A DNA stretch of 64,000 nucleotides from VRUE01 sp963707965 (GTDB taxonomy: Bacteria > Actinomycetota > Thermoleophilia > Solirubrobacterales > 70-9): assembly GCA_963707965.1 (NCBI GenBank), contig CAVPRR010000003.1, forward strand, positions 186,001 through 250,000, in the 5' to 3' direction. The notes under the pieces were generated by a model. That model made no database searches and was not told where the DNA came from. It was given only the letters and a program-made list of their open reading frames with translations. Shown one piece after another: positions 8,143 through 16,689 of the stretch. The translations under genes were made by a program, and so were the position numbers. Each line of letters opens with the position of its first letter. Position 1 is the first letter of the stretch.

Positions 8143-9108
8143 TCAGTCGAACATGTCGATCGGGGCCATGTCGACAAAGATCGTGCTGATCGCATTGAAG
8201 CCCGGGAGGTCAACGGTCGGATCCGGCCCGGCGGGAAGGTGGGGCGGGCCGTCGGATGAGTTAAGCGGCTCCGAACACCAGGTTGCATCGAGCTGCTCAG
8301 TTTGGGGCGCGCCAGCGTTGGTGAGGAGCAGCGGCGGGGGGTGGCCGTTTGAGAAGACCATCATGCCGGCGCCGTTGACGAAGGATTCCGCATCGTCGAA
8401 CCTGCGGCTGTGGCGCATTTTGTCGGCGCGCGAATGGATGAAGTCGGCGCGACGGGTGGTGCCCAGGAGGAGGTCCCAGATAACGCGGTCCCAGTTACGC
8501 CCCCTTTTGGCTCGCTTGTAGTCGACGAAAGGCCGGCCGCTCGCCCGCATCATCACCGCCATCAGCTCGTCGGCAATGTCGATCGCTTGTGTGCTCGGGG
8601 CGACGGCGGTGCGGATGCCGCACTGCGGGCAGCTTTCGTCGCAGACGTCGATGAACCCGTACTGGGCGCCGCGGTGCGCACGCGGGGGCGTCACGCGCCG
8701 ATGTTCCTTCGTCGCTGTCCAGGTGAATCGCGGCCAATGGGTGTAGAGGTCGAGCTGATCGCCGGGTGCGTAGGTCGGCTTGTCACACACCTTTGTCTGA
8801 AGGAGCACGGCGTTGTTGGCCGAGGTGTTCGAATCCGAGTACCGGCAGGCGATCAGCAGGTCGCCCAGCTCGACGGGGTGCCGGCCTTCGAAAATCACCT
8901 TCGGGCTCTGGTGGCAGTAGATCCCGGCGAAGCGGCAGCTCAAGCCGATTGGATTGAGCAGGGCGTCCACCCGTTCGTCCATTTCCCTCAGCGAGTGGGT
9001 GAAGAGCGCGAAAAGAACGTCAATCTCGGTCGTGGTCCCAGGCTGAAAAGTTGCGGCCCATTTCAGTCCTTCTTGTACGGAGTCATGGATCGTGTTTCGC
9101 AGCGTCAT
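8143..9108 (-). CDS. Hypothetical protein, possible PD-(D/E)XK-type fold
   Basis: ATG 9108 is preferred, with GAGG five bases upstream; the longer frame begins with TTG at 9150. The ~321-residue product is not recognised. It has a block PVELGDLLIACRY followed about 16 residues later by LLQTKV. This D...xQxK pattern is seen in several restriction-endonuclease-like families. A CPQCG pair in the middle could be half of a zinc site. The segment GDQLDLYTHWPRFTW and the proline-rich C-terminus are unassigned. It lies alone between a HEPN gene and a frameshifted membrane gene. A nuclease role is only a suggestion. Confidence 0.55.
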   Translation of the reverse strand: MTLRNTIHDSVQEGLKWAATFQPGTTTEIDVLFALFTHSLREMDERVDALLNPIGLSCRFAGIYCHQSPKVIFEGRHPVELGDLLIACRYSDSNTSANNAVLLQTKVCDKPTYAPGDQLDLYTHWPRFTWTATKEHRRVTPPRAHRGAQYGFIDVCDESCPQCGIRTAVAPSTQAIDIADELMAVMMRASGRPFVDYKRAKRGRNWDRVIWDLLLGTTRRADFIHSRADKMRHSRRFDDAESFVNGAGMMVFSNGHPPPLLLTNAGAPQTEQLDATWCSEPLNSSDGPPHLPAGPDPTVDLPGFNAISTIFVDMAPIDMFD

Positions 9109-9301
9109 CTTGCCTCGGAGTCTTACTCGATTCGGCGACGTGATTCTCAAAGACGCTGGCGAAAAGCAGCGGGCGCGACGCTCTGCTGAGCATTCGTTGG
9201 TCGGGCAGTGTCGGCTAGACGATAAGTTCGTGCCCCTCGATTGTCACGTGCACCACTCTAACCCCCACGATCTTCAGGACTCGCCAGCGAGATCCATTGG
9301 G

Positions 9302-10458
9302 CTAGAGCAGTGGCCAGGAGGTTGGGGCTTGTTCCTTTGCAGACGGCACCGAGACTGTGATCTCGGCTCGGCGCCGCTCCCGATCGCGCGTCATCATCAT
9401 GATTGGCGCGGCCCTGCGAAAGGCGAGCTGGTCGATCTCCCTCATGTCGAACTCCGGCAGAGGCGCCGCCTCCTCGGGGGCCTTCTGCACCGGTTCGGAC
9501 CAGTTCTTTACGCACCATTTCCGACGTCGTCACGATGAAATACCAGAGCACCAAGAGCCCAATCATCCCGATGGCGATCACTGCGACGGTCGCCATGTTG
9601 GCGCCGCCGAGCAGTTCCCAACCCAGCAGGGCAAAGGCGCCCAGCTGCCCGACCACCGCCCAGAGCGTGAACGAGCAGGAGATGAGCAAGGTGAGGTTTG
9701 TCCCCGTGCGACCGGCCGTGGCGTCAGCGGGGGCTTCTCCCGAAGGGCTTCGAAGAGAAACGGCGCGATTACAACTACGATTCCGAAGAAGATGTTGACG
9801 TTGACGAGTTCTGACTTGCTGATCTGGACGGGAAGGTCGGAAACGTTGATTGAGCGAGCACGGTGCCAAAGAGCGCGCCCGCACCGGTCAGCGTCGTTGC
9901 CCAGCTGCCGAAGCTCCATTTGGGGCTGGGTGCAGGATTGGAGAAGTTCGAGCGCGAGCCCCAGTTACTGCCGATGACCATGAGCATCAGCAGTACCGCG
10001 ACGGCAAGCGCGCCGCCGATCAGGATCGCCGGCCAAGAGGTGTTCGGAGATGGGGGGTTGACTTCCACCGACTGGGCAACCGGCGACGCTCCCCCCGACA
10101 CGACCAGCTGACCGGTTGCGGCTTCGCCCAAGTCTTCGAGCCCTGCGAAGGTGACCTTGATCCTCTCCGCCGTTCCGGCTGGCACTTCGGTTGGCGTCAC
10201 CGACGCGACACTGACCCTCTCCGAGCTCGTCGCCTGAAACGTCACCGAGATGTGGGCGGGGGCCGTACCGGCATTGAGCAATGAGAAATATGAGGTAGCG
10301 GCGTCGTTGCCTTGCTTGCCCGAAATCTTCAACGGTGGGGAACCCAGCACCGATAGTTGGGGTGCTGAGGGCGGCTGCGCTGCTGTAGCGCCCGAAGCGG
10401 CAAGGAGAGCGAGGCTTGCGCAGAGCAGGAAGCAGATGGGAACCCGGCGAATTAGCAT
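9302..10458 (-). pseudogene. Frameshifted secreted/membrane protein with Ig-like domain and C-terminal TM helices
   Basis: The first frame (9775-10458) has a signal peptide (FLLCASLALLAASGATA), a beta-sandwich-like domain (about residues 35-135) and a TM helix (WPAILIGGALAVAVLLMLMV). Coding continues in other frames: VQISKSELVNVNIFFGIVVV near 9790-9840, then LTLLISCSFTLWAVVGQLGAF and MIGLLVLWYFIVTTSEMV near 9520-9700, then PEEAAPLPEFDMREIDQL down to the stop at 9302. At least three frame changes are needed, with coding character kept throughout. Either the gene has recently decayed or the sequence has indels. The intact product would be an exported Ig-like domain anchored by four or more helices. 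Confidence 0.6.
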
Positions 10459-10592
10459 TTCAGCTCCGCGGCGAGCCTATTGCGATCTAGTACCGAGAGT
10501 CAAGTAAGACTAAGTCTTCGCTGAGCTAACGGCGGTCCTGAATCCTCGCTCGCGAACGCCGCGCACAGCGTGGGGCTGGGAGTGGTGAATCG

Positions 10593-10958
10593 TTATCGGT
10601 CGTTGCCCTTCCCAATGACCCGCATCCCCTGCTTCGACCGCTTGATCTCGCCCTTCGCCTCCAGCCGCCGCGCCAGAGAGCCCGCCTGGTTCGCCGACAC
10701 CCCGATCGCCTTGGCGATCTCGGCGACCGACGCCCCCGGGTCCGCTTCGACCGCCGCCAGGAACTGCTTCGGCCGCTGACCCCTCGCAACCCGCTTCGAC
10801 CCGGCCCGCCGAGCCCGCCGCCGACCGTGCCTCGGCGCCTTCGCCGGCTCACCGCCATCGAGCGACCTCAGCGCGTCCTGCAGCTCGGCCGCCTCCGCCT
10901 CGATCTCGACCAGCGCCGCCTTCAGCACCGCACGAACCCGCTCAACCCTCTCCGACAC
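10593..10958 (-). CDS. Small winged-helix DNA-binding protein
   Basis: The 121-residue protein starts with a helical, possibly coiled-coil stretch (residues 1-40). A very basic linker follows (HGRRRARRAGSKRVARG), then a C-terminal winged helix: VAEIAKAIGVSANQAGSLARRLEAKGEIKRSK. It resembles small HTH proteins common in Thermoleophilia. It probably binds DNA, perhaps as a nucleoid or local regulator. The target is unknown. Confidence 0.7.
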   Translation of the reverse strand: MSERVERVRAVLKAALVEIEAEAAELQDALRSLDGGEPAKAPRHGRRRARRAGSKRVARGQRPKQFLAAVEADPGASVAEIAKAIGVSANQAGSLARRLEAKGEIKRSKQGMRVIGKGNDR

Positions 10959-11106
10959 GTCTCCGCCCTCCCTCGACTCCGACTGGTTTCACCACCGACT
11001 CTATCCCCGACCGCACCAAACCCGGGAAGTCGTCAGCTTGCCGTATCGCCCGGCCCGCTTCACGTTCAACCGATCCACCGGCTGATCGTGCTCCTTTACC
11101 AAGGGC

Positions 11107-12120
11107 TCACGCCGTTCCGAACACGTCGATCGCGTTGTTGGGATCAAACCGCGCCAACAGGCTCTCGACCCCAACTTTGCGGGGAAGGTCCTTTGCACCA
11201 GCCCGCCACTGTGACCAATCTAGTGCCGCATCCATGTCGTTCGACACATACTCTTCGCTCTCCTCGACTACGGCCTCGAACATCCGTGCGACCGCATCGG
11301 AGTTGGCGCTTGGATCATCAACACTGGCGAAGGTTGCAGTGACCTGGTACGGATTCGCAAAGAGCAGGTGCACGATCCGCTCCTCGGTCTCACTGAGCTC
11401 CGCTAGCCTCTCCCACAACTTCACTGGCGAGAGTCGGCGCGATTCCATGATCCAACTGACGTGCCACAAATATCCCGTCTTGCCACTGACTACGGCCCCA
11501 TTGGGCTGCGCGGCCCACGGCCGGCGGCTGAGCCTGACCCGCATCTTCACCCAGTAGTCGCGGCGGGCGTGCTCGATCAACCCCGCGTCGCGGTGCTTGC
11601 CCCCGATCCAGGCCTTGGCGAAAGGGTCCTTGGCGGCGATCTCGCAGCTGGTGTCTTTGTAGGAGGAGAAGAAGCGCTGAGCCCCGCTCTCGAGGTCGCG
11701 CAGAAGCTGGTTCAGCCGCAGCAGATCGTCGGAGTGCGGGCGCCGGCAGTGCGAGACCCGGTTACGCAGTTCCCGCAGCACTTCGATGTTCGGTTCCCAG
11801 CGCTGCCACGGCAACAGGCTGGGAGTGAAGAGCTTGGGCTTGCCCGAGATCAGCTTCAGCAGCTGCCCAGCGTCGAGATACGCGAGCGGGTCGCTCGCGT
11901 CGGCGGAGGCCATGTAATCGTTGACTTGGTCTTCGTCAGCGCGGCGCAGAGCCTGGTCGTCGAGCTGCTCGGTGTAGCCGATTCCGTAGCGGCAGCGCAA
12001 CTCCGTGTAGACCAGCTCGCGCAGGTAGGTCTCGAGCTGCCACCAACGCCCGAAGAAACGCAGCGCTTCCTCCGGCACCCCGCCATCGAGGATCCTGCGC
12101 ATTTCGTCGCTGCCTGCCAT
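11107..12120 (-). CDS. Swt1-like HEPN protein
   Basis: ATG 12120 gives a protein of ~337 residues. The N-terminal helical part (FFGRWWQLETYLRELVYTEL ... EVLRELRNRVSHCRRP) fits a Swt1/Apea-like HEPN domain. The RNRVSH segment provides the R-x4-H motif used by HEPN ribonucleases. The C-terminal half (WHVSWIMESRRLSPVKLWERL onward) is unassigned. It lies at the edge of an integrase remnant and a nuclease operon, so a defence or toxin role is plausible. That context argument is an inference. Confidence 0.65.
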   Translation of the reverse strand: MAGSDEMRRILDGGVPEEALRFFGRWWQLETYLRELVYTELRCRYGIGYTEQLDDQALRRADEDQVNDYMASADASDPLAYLDAGQLLKLISGKPKLFTPSLLPWQRWEPNIEVLRELRNRVSHCRRPHSDDLLRLNQLLRDLESGAQRFFSSYKDTSCEIAAKDPFAKAWIGGKHRDAGLIEHARRDYWVKMRVRLSRRPWAAQPNGAVVSGKTGYLWHVSWIMESRRLSPVKLWERLAELSETEERIVHLLFANPYQVTATFASVDDPSANSDAVARMFEAVVEESEEYVSNDMDAALDWSQWRAGAKDLPRKVGVESLLARFDPNNAIDVFGTA

Positions 12121-12220
12121 TGCATTTGAGCCTACGCCCGCCCCTCGATGTCCGCCGAACGACCCGAAGTCAGCTTGCGCAACAAACACGCTCGACAGTC
12201 AGCCCGCCGGCCTCCAGCAA

Positions 12221-12436
12221 ACTTGCGCGACGCGGCTCTTCGCAGTTGGCCGCAACGCCGTGCAGGTTCAGCGATGGCTCGGCCACGACTGGCCAGCCTT
12301 CACCCTCAGCGTCTACGTCGACCTGCTCGACGGCGACCTCGGTGAGCCCTTACCGAGCTCGAGCCTTTCAACGGCCGCGACGACTGCGCCGAATTCGACT
12401 TCTTCGCGGCCCCTTCCTGTTCGCGCCGCTGCTTGA
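12221..12436 (+). pseudogene. C-terminal remnant of a tyrosine recombinase
   Basis: In one frame the intergenic stretch encodes TCATRLFAVGRNAVQVQRWLG, then HDW and TLSVYVDLLDGDLGEPL. This is the hallmark end of phage-type integrases (GH, then the nucleophile Y in YVDLL). The N-terminal and central parts are missing, as is the usual HTLRH before TCAT. It ends at TGA 12434-12436. It marks an old integration next to the HEAT/nuclease operon. Confidence 0.7.
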
Positions 12437-12529
12437 GGTCATCGCGGAGCCGCAATAGCTCACCGCTCACCCAGGGCGTGCTCGCGCGAAGCGGAGCGCG
12501 GTCTGGTCGGTCAGAATCCTTCATGTCAT

Positions 12530-14224
12530 ATGCACGACTCGATGGACGCGGAGATAGCTCGGGCGATCGAGCGGGGCGAGCGGAACGCCGAGACCATCAG
12601 CCTGATCAAAAGGCACTGCCGCCACGCTCGAATCGAGCACTCCCGGTTTCACGGTGTCTCGATGGTCGAAGAGATGACGGGACTACCGATCAGCGTACGG
12701 GAGATGCGCTGCGAGTATGCGCCAACGCCGAACGCGATCCCGACAGACCTCCTTGAGGGCGCGGTCCGCTTCTACAAGAACAACTGTGACGGCTGCCCGC
12801 ACCGGGAGGCCCAAGGTCTCCCCAACCTGAAAACGGTCGCCGAGCAAGAGCTCGCAAAGCAGGATCAGGCACGCCGCCAGCAGGACGACGAGGAGCGGCA
12901 GCGGAAACAGGCTGAGATCGAGCGGGCTTCCAGGCGCGCCGAGGCCGTTTCGGGCGAGTCCCAAGGGACGCGCAAAATGGTGGCGCTGCTCGACGGAATT
13001 GATTGTGAGAAACCCGACGGGCGAGCCGATGGGCTCATCGACCTCTGTCGCTTACAGCCGGAGCTCTGCACATCCGCTGCCGCAGAGGTGATGCTCGATA
13101 CCGCCGAGCAAACGAAGAGCGATGCTCTCTTCGGGGCGCTCTTGCATCTTGACCGGGCCGACCGCCTGCCACGGCGGCGCCTCCTGGAGGTGGCGTTGCG
13201 TGCTCTCTCAACGGCGGCGCTTGGTAACGCAGCGACAGCGGTAACCCGCCTTGCCGGGGCGCTCAAGGCTGGCGACCTTGCCCCCACCGTCTTTTCGGCG
13301 ATGCGCCTTGACGCGCCACCGCACGATTTCGGTCTTGCGCCGGTCGGCGATCCAACACTGCTGCGATTGCTTGCCAAGAACGATCTGCCGACCCTCCTCG
13401 ATGAGATGGTTGCCTCAATCAAGAGCGAGCTCTACAGGCGCCGAATCGCAACTGGGGCTGCAGCGCGGCTGATCGACTTCGAGCCCGCTGTCGCAGGAAC
13501 GCTGCTGGGACCACTGATCGATGCTCTCTCTTTGCCCGATGCGCTCAGCGTCTACATGGGAGAGGGGCGCGACGAGTTGTTGACTGCACTGAGCGCCTCA
13601 TTCGCAGCTGACCCCGAAGCGGGTGCCGCGCTGATTGAGGACCGCGCTGTCGGTCTTAGTGAAGAGGTTCGCTCGGCGCTTCTTAGCGCTCTCGATTCGG
13701 CAATGCGGGAAGGACGTCGAGGTGAGGGCGACCCCGAGGTGAGCAGGGCGGTAATCGACTTTGCCTTCCGCCGCCTTGCTGGGGACTGGGGAGACGAAGT
13801 CGCCTTCGAAGCAGCGACTTTGATCAAGAACACCACTGAGTGGGAACCGGAGGCGATGGAGGGCCGGGTCGACCAGCTCTTCGGTGCTCTGTTGGCGGCA
13901 ACAGCTGCTCCCGTCAAGGGGCCCTCGCCCCTGGAGGTCGCAGACGACAAACCGCCAATTCTGCGGGCCATGGAGGAGCAGAACCAACAGATCCATCGTG
14001 ATGCGGTGATTCGTGAACTGCGCGAGGCACTGGGCTCACTTGCGATTCGCGCCCCCGAGGCGGCCGCCGAAACAGTCTTCACCGTGATCGAGGCGCCGGA
14101 GATCGATTCAGAACAAGGACTCGAGCTGTACGAGGAGGCGGTTTGGCTACTCGGGAAGCTTGGTCGTCGGCCGGCTCTTGCCCAGAGTGCTGCCGGCGCT
14201 TTGGAGCGCTCTGCTTCACAGTGA
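12530..14224 (+). CDS. HEAT-repeat protein with N-terminal Cys/His cluster (5' part; frameshift near 14.2 kb)
   Basis: The frame encodes 564 residues. The N-terminal 110 residues carry a probable metal site built from CRHAR, MRCEYAP and NNCDGCPHRE. A charged coiled coil follows (about 105-145). The rest is long stretches of helical hairpin repeats of HEAT/ARM type. The frame stops at 14224, but a second frame from about 14160 goes on with the same repeat character, so this is most likely one ~850-residue protein split by a single frameshift between 14160 and 14220. It is first in an operon with a small protein and a nuclease-like protein. A sensor or scaffold role in a defence complex is a hypothesis. 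Confidence 0.7.
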   Translation: MHDSMDAEIARAIERGERNAETISLIKRHCRHARIEHSRFHGVSMVEEMTGLPISVREMRCEYAPTPNAIPTDLLEGAVRFYKNNCDGCPHREAQGLPNLKTVAEQELAKQDQARRQQDDEERQRKQAEIERASRRAEAVSGESQGTRKMVALLDGIDCEKPDGRADGLIDLCRLQPELCTSAAAEVMLDTAEQTKSDALFGALLHLDRADRLPRRRLLEVALRALSTAALGNAATAVTRLAGALKAGDLAPTVFSAMRLDAPPHDFGLAPVGDPTLLRLLAKNDLPTLLDEMVASIKSELYRRRIATGAAARLIDFEPAVAGTLLGPLIDALSLPDALSVYMGEGRDELLTALSASFAADPEAGAALIEDRAVGLSEEVRSALLSALDSAMREGRRGEGDPEVSRAVIDFAFRRLAGDWGDEVAFEAATLIKNTTEWEPEAMEGRVDQLFGALLAATAAPVKGPSPLEVADDKPPILRAMEEQNQQIHRDAVIRELREALGSLAIRAPEAAAETVFTVIEAPEIDSEQGLELYEEAVWLLGKLGRRPALAQSAAGALERSASQ

Positions 14225-15083
14225 GCAAGGTGTGCGCTGGCGGGCGATTGAGGCTTGGGCGCAAATCGCGCGAGTCGCAAATAGGGAGCTGCCACCCGAT
14301 CTCGCCGAGCTAATCCCGCGGCTCTTGCAAGACCCCTTCGTCGTTGTTCACATGGCGATGGTGCGCGCGCTGCGGGAAGGGGTGCGGATACCCGACAAGC
14401 AGCTCTCACCGTCGGTGATGGCCCTAATCAACCTCTCGGGTTACTACGCGGAGAAACAGGACTCCCATAGCCTGGAGCTAATCCTCGCAGTGCTTTGGAC
14501 GGCCCTCGGGGGTCTCCGAGAAGAGATCTCCTTGCCGCTGCGCGAGCGCTGTTTAGTGCTAGCGCAGCATTTGCGCCGTTATCCGAAGGAGAACTTCCTC
14601 GAAAGGCAGCTGGAGACAGCGCGGACTCTGCCGTCTTTTCCACGCCGCTTGATTGAGGTCCTCGCTGACCCCAGCAGAGAAACGGGGGGATATCGGGGCG
14701 ATCGCTTGTGGGTTGAGCTGCGAGAGCTCCCGGCCGACGTGATCGCTGCCAATCTCGAGGAAATCCTCTTTGCTGCTCGAGGCCTATTGCCAGAACACAC
14801 GCGCCGCGCCGAGCACTTTGTCGAGGTGCTGCAACGAGCGGGCCTCTGGGGGGAGGCGGTCTCGCTTGTCGAAGAGATCCTTGCCTCCCGGCCCGATGAC
14901 ACTGAGAACGCGATTGAGCGCGATCACATCCTGACGACACTCGAGCTTTCTCAGGTGGAGGCCGAGCTCGTTGCTGGTAATTCGAAGGGCGCCCTTGAGG
15001 CCCTGGATCGGGCAAAGGAGGCCGACCAGAGATTTCGAACTGCGGTCGCCAGTAAGAAGATGCCGTGGGAGGAAGAAGGGTGA
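14160..15083 (+). CDS. HEAT-repeat protein, 3' part after frameshift
   Basis: This frame (307 codons from a TTG at 14160) starts with LLPRVLPALWSALLHSEQGVRWRA-type repeat sequence. It continues the solenoid: ELIPRLLQDPFVVVHMAMVRAL, then TPR-like helices near the end (HFVEVLQRAGLWGEAVSLVEE and LELSQVEAELVAGNSKGALEAL). It has no convincing start of its own, so it is read as the C-terminal part of the preceding gene. Its stop TGA 15081-15083 overlaps the GTG of the next gene. Confidence 0.7.
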   Translation: MVVGRLLPRVLPALWSALLHSEQGVRWRAIEAWAQIARVANRELPPDLAELIPRLLQDPFVVVHMAMVRALREGVRIPDKQLSPSVMALINLSGYYAEKQDSHSLELILAVLWTALGGLREEISLPLRERCLVLAQHLRRYPKENFLERQLETARTLPSFPRRLIEVLADPSRETGGYRGDRLWVELRELPADVIAANLEEILFAARGLLPEHTRRAEHFVEVLQRAGLWGEAVSLVEEILASRPDDTENAIERDHILTTLELSQVEAELVAGNSKGALEALDRAKEADQRFRTAVASKKMPWEEEG

Positions 15084-15445
15084 ACGAGGGCCGGACACAG
15101 TGGCGAAGGGCGGCACTTGACGGTCTTAATTCAAATGGATCGATGCCCGGTTCTCGAGCCGAACAGCTCGAGAGCGCTGCGACGCTGGTTCGGGGTGAAG
15201 TTGGCGAGGGAGAGACGGGGACGACGGCGAAGGCGTTTGCTGCGTTCAGTGCTGCCCTCGAAAGCCTCGCCGAACTTGAGCGTTGGGAGCACGGCACCCT
15301 TGAGGCTGAGCATGACGCCGAGCGCCATCGACGGGCAGCCGCACACAAGGCGAAACTGGCAAGCGCTGGCCTAGCTGAAGAGGACCCCTTACTTGACCCC
15401 TTGCTCGAGGTGCTCGGTCGGATTGTGGAGCTGCAAAGGTCTTGA
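15080..15445 (+). CDS. Small helical protein in the HEAT/nuclease operon
   Basis: GTG 15080 overlaps the upstream stop as GTGA, indicating translational coupling, and gives ~121 residues. The product is mostly helical and acidic (AFAAFSAALESLAELERWEH, then LLDPLLEVLGRIVELQ) with no recognised domain. Its last residues run into a different frame of similar character (LDQIAEIREKLAVIALPL), so it may be fused to the next protein in an error-free sequence. Otherwise it would be a small subunit bridging the HEAT protein and the nuclease. Confidence 0.55.
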   Translation: MNEGRTQWRRAALDGLNSNGSMPGSRAEQLESAATLVRGEVGEGETGTTAKAFAAFSAALESLAELERWEHGTLEAEHDAERHRRAAAHKAKLASAGLAEEDPLLDPLLEVLGRIVELQRS

Positions 15446-15476
15446 TCAGATTGCTGAAATCCGAGAGAAGCTCGCT

Positions 15477-16538
15477 GTGATCGCATTGCCGTTACGCGAG
15501 ATTTCAAGTACCCCGGCCCGGCGCCGAGCCCCTACGGAGGAGCCCGAGGACCCACCGCCACCGCCGCCACGTGCCGCAGTGATCAGCTCAATTGACGGTA
15601 GCCCGGTGACCTCCGCCCATATGGTGCAGCCGGGCCGAGTACACGAGCTCGCGGTCGAGACAAGGGTGCTTGACTGGCCGGTCGACAAGCCGCGCCTCAC
15701 CCTTCGCTTTCTGTCGAGATGGCCTGCATCGAGCGTCGATGTAACCGAGATCGCCCTCGAGCGACCAGAGGAGGAACAAAAGGGTGTGCGGATCGCAAGC
15801 GGAGTTGGACACCTAGCGCTGTACGCCGCGGCGGCAAATCCAGCGGAGCGGCTGGCATTGACAATCGAGGGGGAGCTAAGCGGTGAAGGTGGGGCACGGA
15901 CGATCGCGCTACTTGGTCACCCGCGGATCGAAGTGCGGACCTTCGATCCCGCCTCTGACATCAGTACTGGTGCCCCCGCGCTTGATGAGCGGATCTGGCA
16001 GATGCTTACCGAGCTTCGCGACGAGGGTACCGCTCCCGCAGAGGAAGATTCCTTCGGCCGCTTCCTCGGGGCGGTGGCGAAGGCAGGAGCGCGAATCGAA
16101 GCAGAGCGCCAGTTCCCCGAGGGAAATGAACCATCGGAGGCTCAGTTTCAAAAAGCAATGCTTATGCGTTTGGCAATGGCCACAGAGCTCGGTGGACGTG
16201 TCACGGAGCATGCTTGGCAGGGCGGCGGAGAAACAGACCTTGCACATGACGGAGTTGTGGCGGAGCTGAAGGTCGAGAGGACCACCCCGGCCACACTTGA
16301 TCGCGCCAGCACCTATTTGGCGCAGACAACCCAGTACGCCAGCGCAGGTCAGCGCCAGCTTTCAATCCTTACGATCCTCGACATGACACCAAAGGAGGCA
16401 CCGTCGGGGGTTCTCGCGAACTCGGTGGATTGGCTTGTCCCCAAACTGCATGGCCTCGATGATCCAGCCTATCCGTCGAAAATCGCGGTCGTAATCCTCA
16501 GCGGAGGCCTGCCGCGTCCTTCGGACTGGTCGCGCTGA
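15477..16538 (+). CDS. PD-(D/E)XK nuclease-like effector
   Basis: The open frame extends back to 15393; GTG 15477, with GAGAAG upstream, is the most likely start (~353 aa). After a proline-rich linker come a beta-sandwich-like middle (about 60-170) and a C-terminal domain. That domain has GGGETDLAHDGVVAELKVER, which matches the D...ExK core of restriction-endonuclease-like nucleases, with a supporting helix ASTYLAQTTQYASAGQRQL behind it. The domain order and the operon with a HEAT protein suggest an effector controlled by a sensor. Catalytic activity is inferred from the motif only. Confidence 0.65.
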   Translation: MIALPLREISSTPARRRAPTEEPEDPPPPPPRAAVISSIDGSPVTSAHMVQPGRVHELAVETRVLDWPVDKPRLTLRFLSRWPASSVDVTEIALERPEEEQKGVRIASGVGHLALYAAAANPAERLALTIEGELSGEGGARTIALLGHPRIEVRTFDPASDISTGAPALDERIWQMLTELRDEGTAPAEEDSFGRFLGAVAKAGARIEAERQFPEGNEPSEAQFQKAMLMRLAMATELGGRVTEHAWQGGGETDLAHDGVVAELKVERTTPATLDRASTYLAQTTQYASAGQRQLSILTILDMTPKEAPSGVLANSVDWLVPKLHGLDDPAYPSKIAVVILSGGLPRPSDWSR

Positions 16539-16572
16539 CAGCAATCATTCCGAATTCAGACTCGTTCGAGCG

Positions 16573-16689
16573 GTGACTCGAAAGCGCGACACCAAGCAGT
16601 TCAGGCAAGCATGGCAAGCATGCAAGGAGGCCGGGTTGACCGTCGAGGAGCGCTATGAAGCGAGCGAGGCCCTACACACCGAGAAATAA
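16573..16689 (+). CDS. Small ORF (38 aa), basic-acidic helical peptide
   Basis: A GTG-started frame of 38 codons follows the nuclease gene by 34 bp and ends in TAA, overlapping the end of the opposing HEPN gene by 18 bp. The peptide (RKRDTKQFRQAWQACKEAGL, then VEERYEASEALHTEK) has the amphipathic, charged look of a real small protein. No family is recognised. It may be a last member of the nuclease operon. Confidence 0.3.
   Translation: MTRKRDTKQFRQAWQACKEAGLTVEERYEASEALHTEK

Noticed and set aside
14428..15507. Minus-strand 359-residue frame
   Set aside because: Ser/Arg/Pro-rich shadow of the HEAT and small-protein genes.
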